Part shown: in pieces, positions 5,997-6,486 of the stretch
Layout: each line of letters begins with the position of its first letter
Position numbering within the stretch: the stretch's first letter is position 1
Source: Oceanospirillaceae bacterium
GTDB lineage: Bacteria > Pseudomonadota > Gammaproteobacteria > Pseudomonadales > Balneatricaceae
Length of the DNA stretch: 6,486 bases
Reading direction: 5' to 3'
NCBI GenBank assembly: GCA_003497765.1
Contig: DNNY01000004.1
Coordinates: 1-6,486 of the forward strand
The notes under the pieces: model-generated
Seen by the model: the letters and a program-made list of their open reading frames with translations, nothing else
What the model was told of the DNA's origin: nothing
Database searches by the model: none
Position numbers and translations under genes: made by a program

Positions 5997-6486
5997 TTAA
6001 TCCGCCTGACGGCGCAAAAACGCTGGAATATCCAAATAATCTATCGTACCCGCCGCATCACCTTGTGATTCAGCTAAACCTGCTGCCTGTGGCGACTCAC
6101 TAGTTGTCTTGGCTGAATGGTCTTTATAAGCCCCATCAGTTGACTGTGATGAAGTCGACTTATGATTATTGACCACAGCACTTACGGATGGTTCATTCTT
6201 TTTTCCTGATGAACCACCTAGACCTGTCGCCACCACTGTAACTTTTAATTCATCGACCATTTCAGGGTCAATAACTGTACCGATAACCACTGTGGCATTT
6301 TCAGAAGCAAACTCTTCTACAGTTGCACCGACTTCGGAAAACTCACCCAGATTCATATCTAAGCCAGCGGTAATGTTGACCAAAATACCTTTGGCGCCAT
6401 TGAGGTCAACATCTTCCAGAAGAGGGCTGCGAATAGCCGCTTCAGCCGCTTCCCGGGCACGATCTTCCCCTTTACCAACACCCGCA
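5997..6486 (-). CDS. ftsZ: FtsZ, tubulin-like cell division GTPase (C-terminal 162 residues; 5' end outside the window)
   Basis: FtsZ polymerises with GTP into the Z ring at midcell and recruits the divisome. Only the C-terminal part is visible: the frame continues to the right edge (first whole codon at 6485), so the N-terminal GTP-binding domain with GGGTGTG and the catalytic T7 loop lie outside. The visible part begins GKGEDRAREAAEAAIRSPLL, continues through LVNITAGLDMNLGEFSEVG and the end of the GTPase-activating domain (ENATVVIGTVIDPEMVDELKV, VVATGL), then a Ser/Thr/Ala-rich disordered linker of about 60 residues, and ends with the conserved C-terminal peptide DYLDIPAFLRRQAD (about 5997-6041). 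That peptide binds FtsA, ZipA and other partners. The E. coli tail is DYLDIPAFLRKQAD, nearly identical. lpxC follows 108 bases downstream without a visible terminator, so read-through into lpxC is likely. Confidence 0.97.
   Translation of the reverse strand, partial: AGVGKGEDRAREAAEAAIRSPLLEDVDLNGAKGILVNITAGLDMNLGEFSEVGATVEEFASENATVVIGTVIDPEMVDELKVTVVATGLGGSSGKKNEPSVSAVVNNHKSTSSQSTDGAYKDHSAKTTSESPQAAGLAESQGDAAGTIDYLDIPAFLRRQAD

Noticed and set aside
6381..6383. TTG at 6383 as the start of a short separate gene
   Set aside because: It is an internal Leu codon of FtsZ (ILVNITAGLD); the conserved frame continues to the right edge of the window.
1..6486. A previously undescribed multi-gene system
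   Set aside because: All complete genes are well-known housekeeping genes in a familiar order, and the only unknown gene is a partial one at the edge; there are no mobile, defence or repeat-array signatures.

Overview
The window is a stretch of gammaproteobacterial core chromosome, moderately AT-rich by eye. Five protein-coding genes are recognisable or partly so on the minus strand, and one partial gene of unknown function lies on the plus strand. Read along the minus strand (right to left), the order is ftsZ (3' part only), lpxC, secA, argJ, mutT. The ftsZ-lpxC-secA-mutT backbone is the end of the classical division and cell wall (dcw) cluster of Gammaproteobacteria. An argJ between secA and mutT recalls Pseudomonas-like and marine gammaproteobacteria (the Pseudomonadales, Cellvibrionales and Oceanospirillales breadth) rather than enterics. 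This placement rests on gene order and protein similarity recalled from knowledge; no search was run.

Layout from the left. Bases 1-318 (+) hold the C-terminal 105 residues of a very acidic, Ala/Val/Glu-rich protein made of 15-residue units, most of them starting with proline. After a 12-base gap comes the convergent mutT (Nudix hydrolase, 331-735), then argJ (745-1959) and secA (1977-4691). These three are closely spaced and probably one transcript. Bases 4692-4979 are non-coding. They carry a strong Rho-independent terminator for lpxC and, downstream of it, a possible secA promoter whose -10 region lies inside an ATTATGGG/CCCATAAT inverted repeat. lpxC occupies 4980-5888. The 108-base ftsZ-lpxC spacer holds a perfect TATAAT facing lpxC and, overlapping it, a promoter-like TTGACT-N17-TATACA facing back into ftsZ. 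ftsZ fills the rest of the window, from 5997 to the edge.

How the genes work together: FtsZ builds the division ring, LpxC commits UDP-acyl-GlcNAc to lipid A, and SecA drives export across the inner membrane, so these three serve envelope growth and division. MutT cleans 8-oxo-dGTP from the nucleotide pool and ArgJ recycles acetyl groups in arginine synthesis; they look like passengers on the secA transcript.

I see no mobile element, CRISPR array, RNA gene, toxin-antitoxin pair or defence system, and no evidence for a new multi-gene system. The points most worth a second look are the 15-residue repeat protein at the left edge, the inverted repeat over the putative secA promoter, and the overlapping opposed promoter signals between ftsZ and lpxC.
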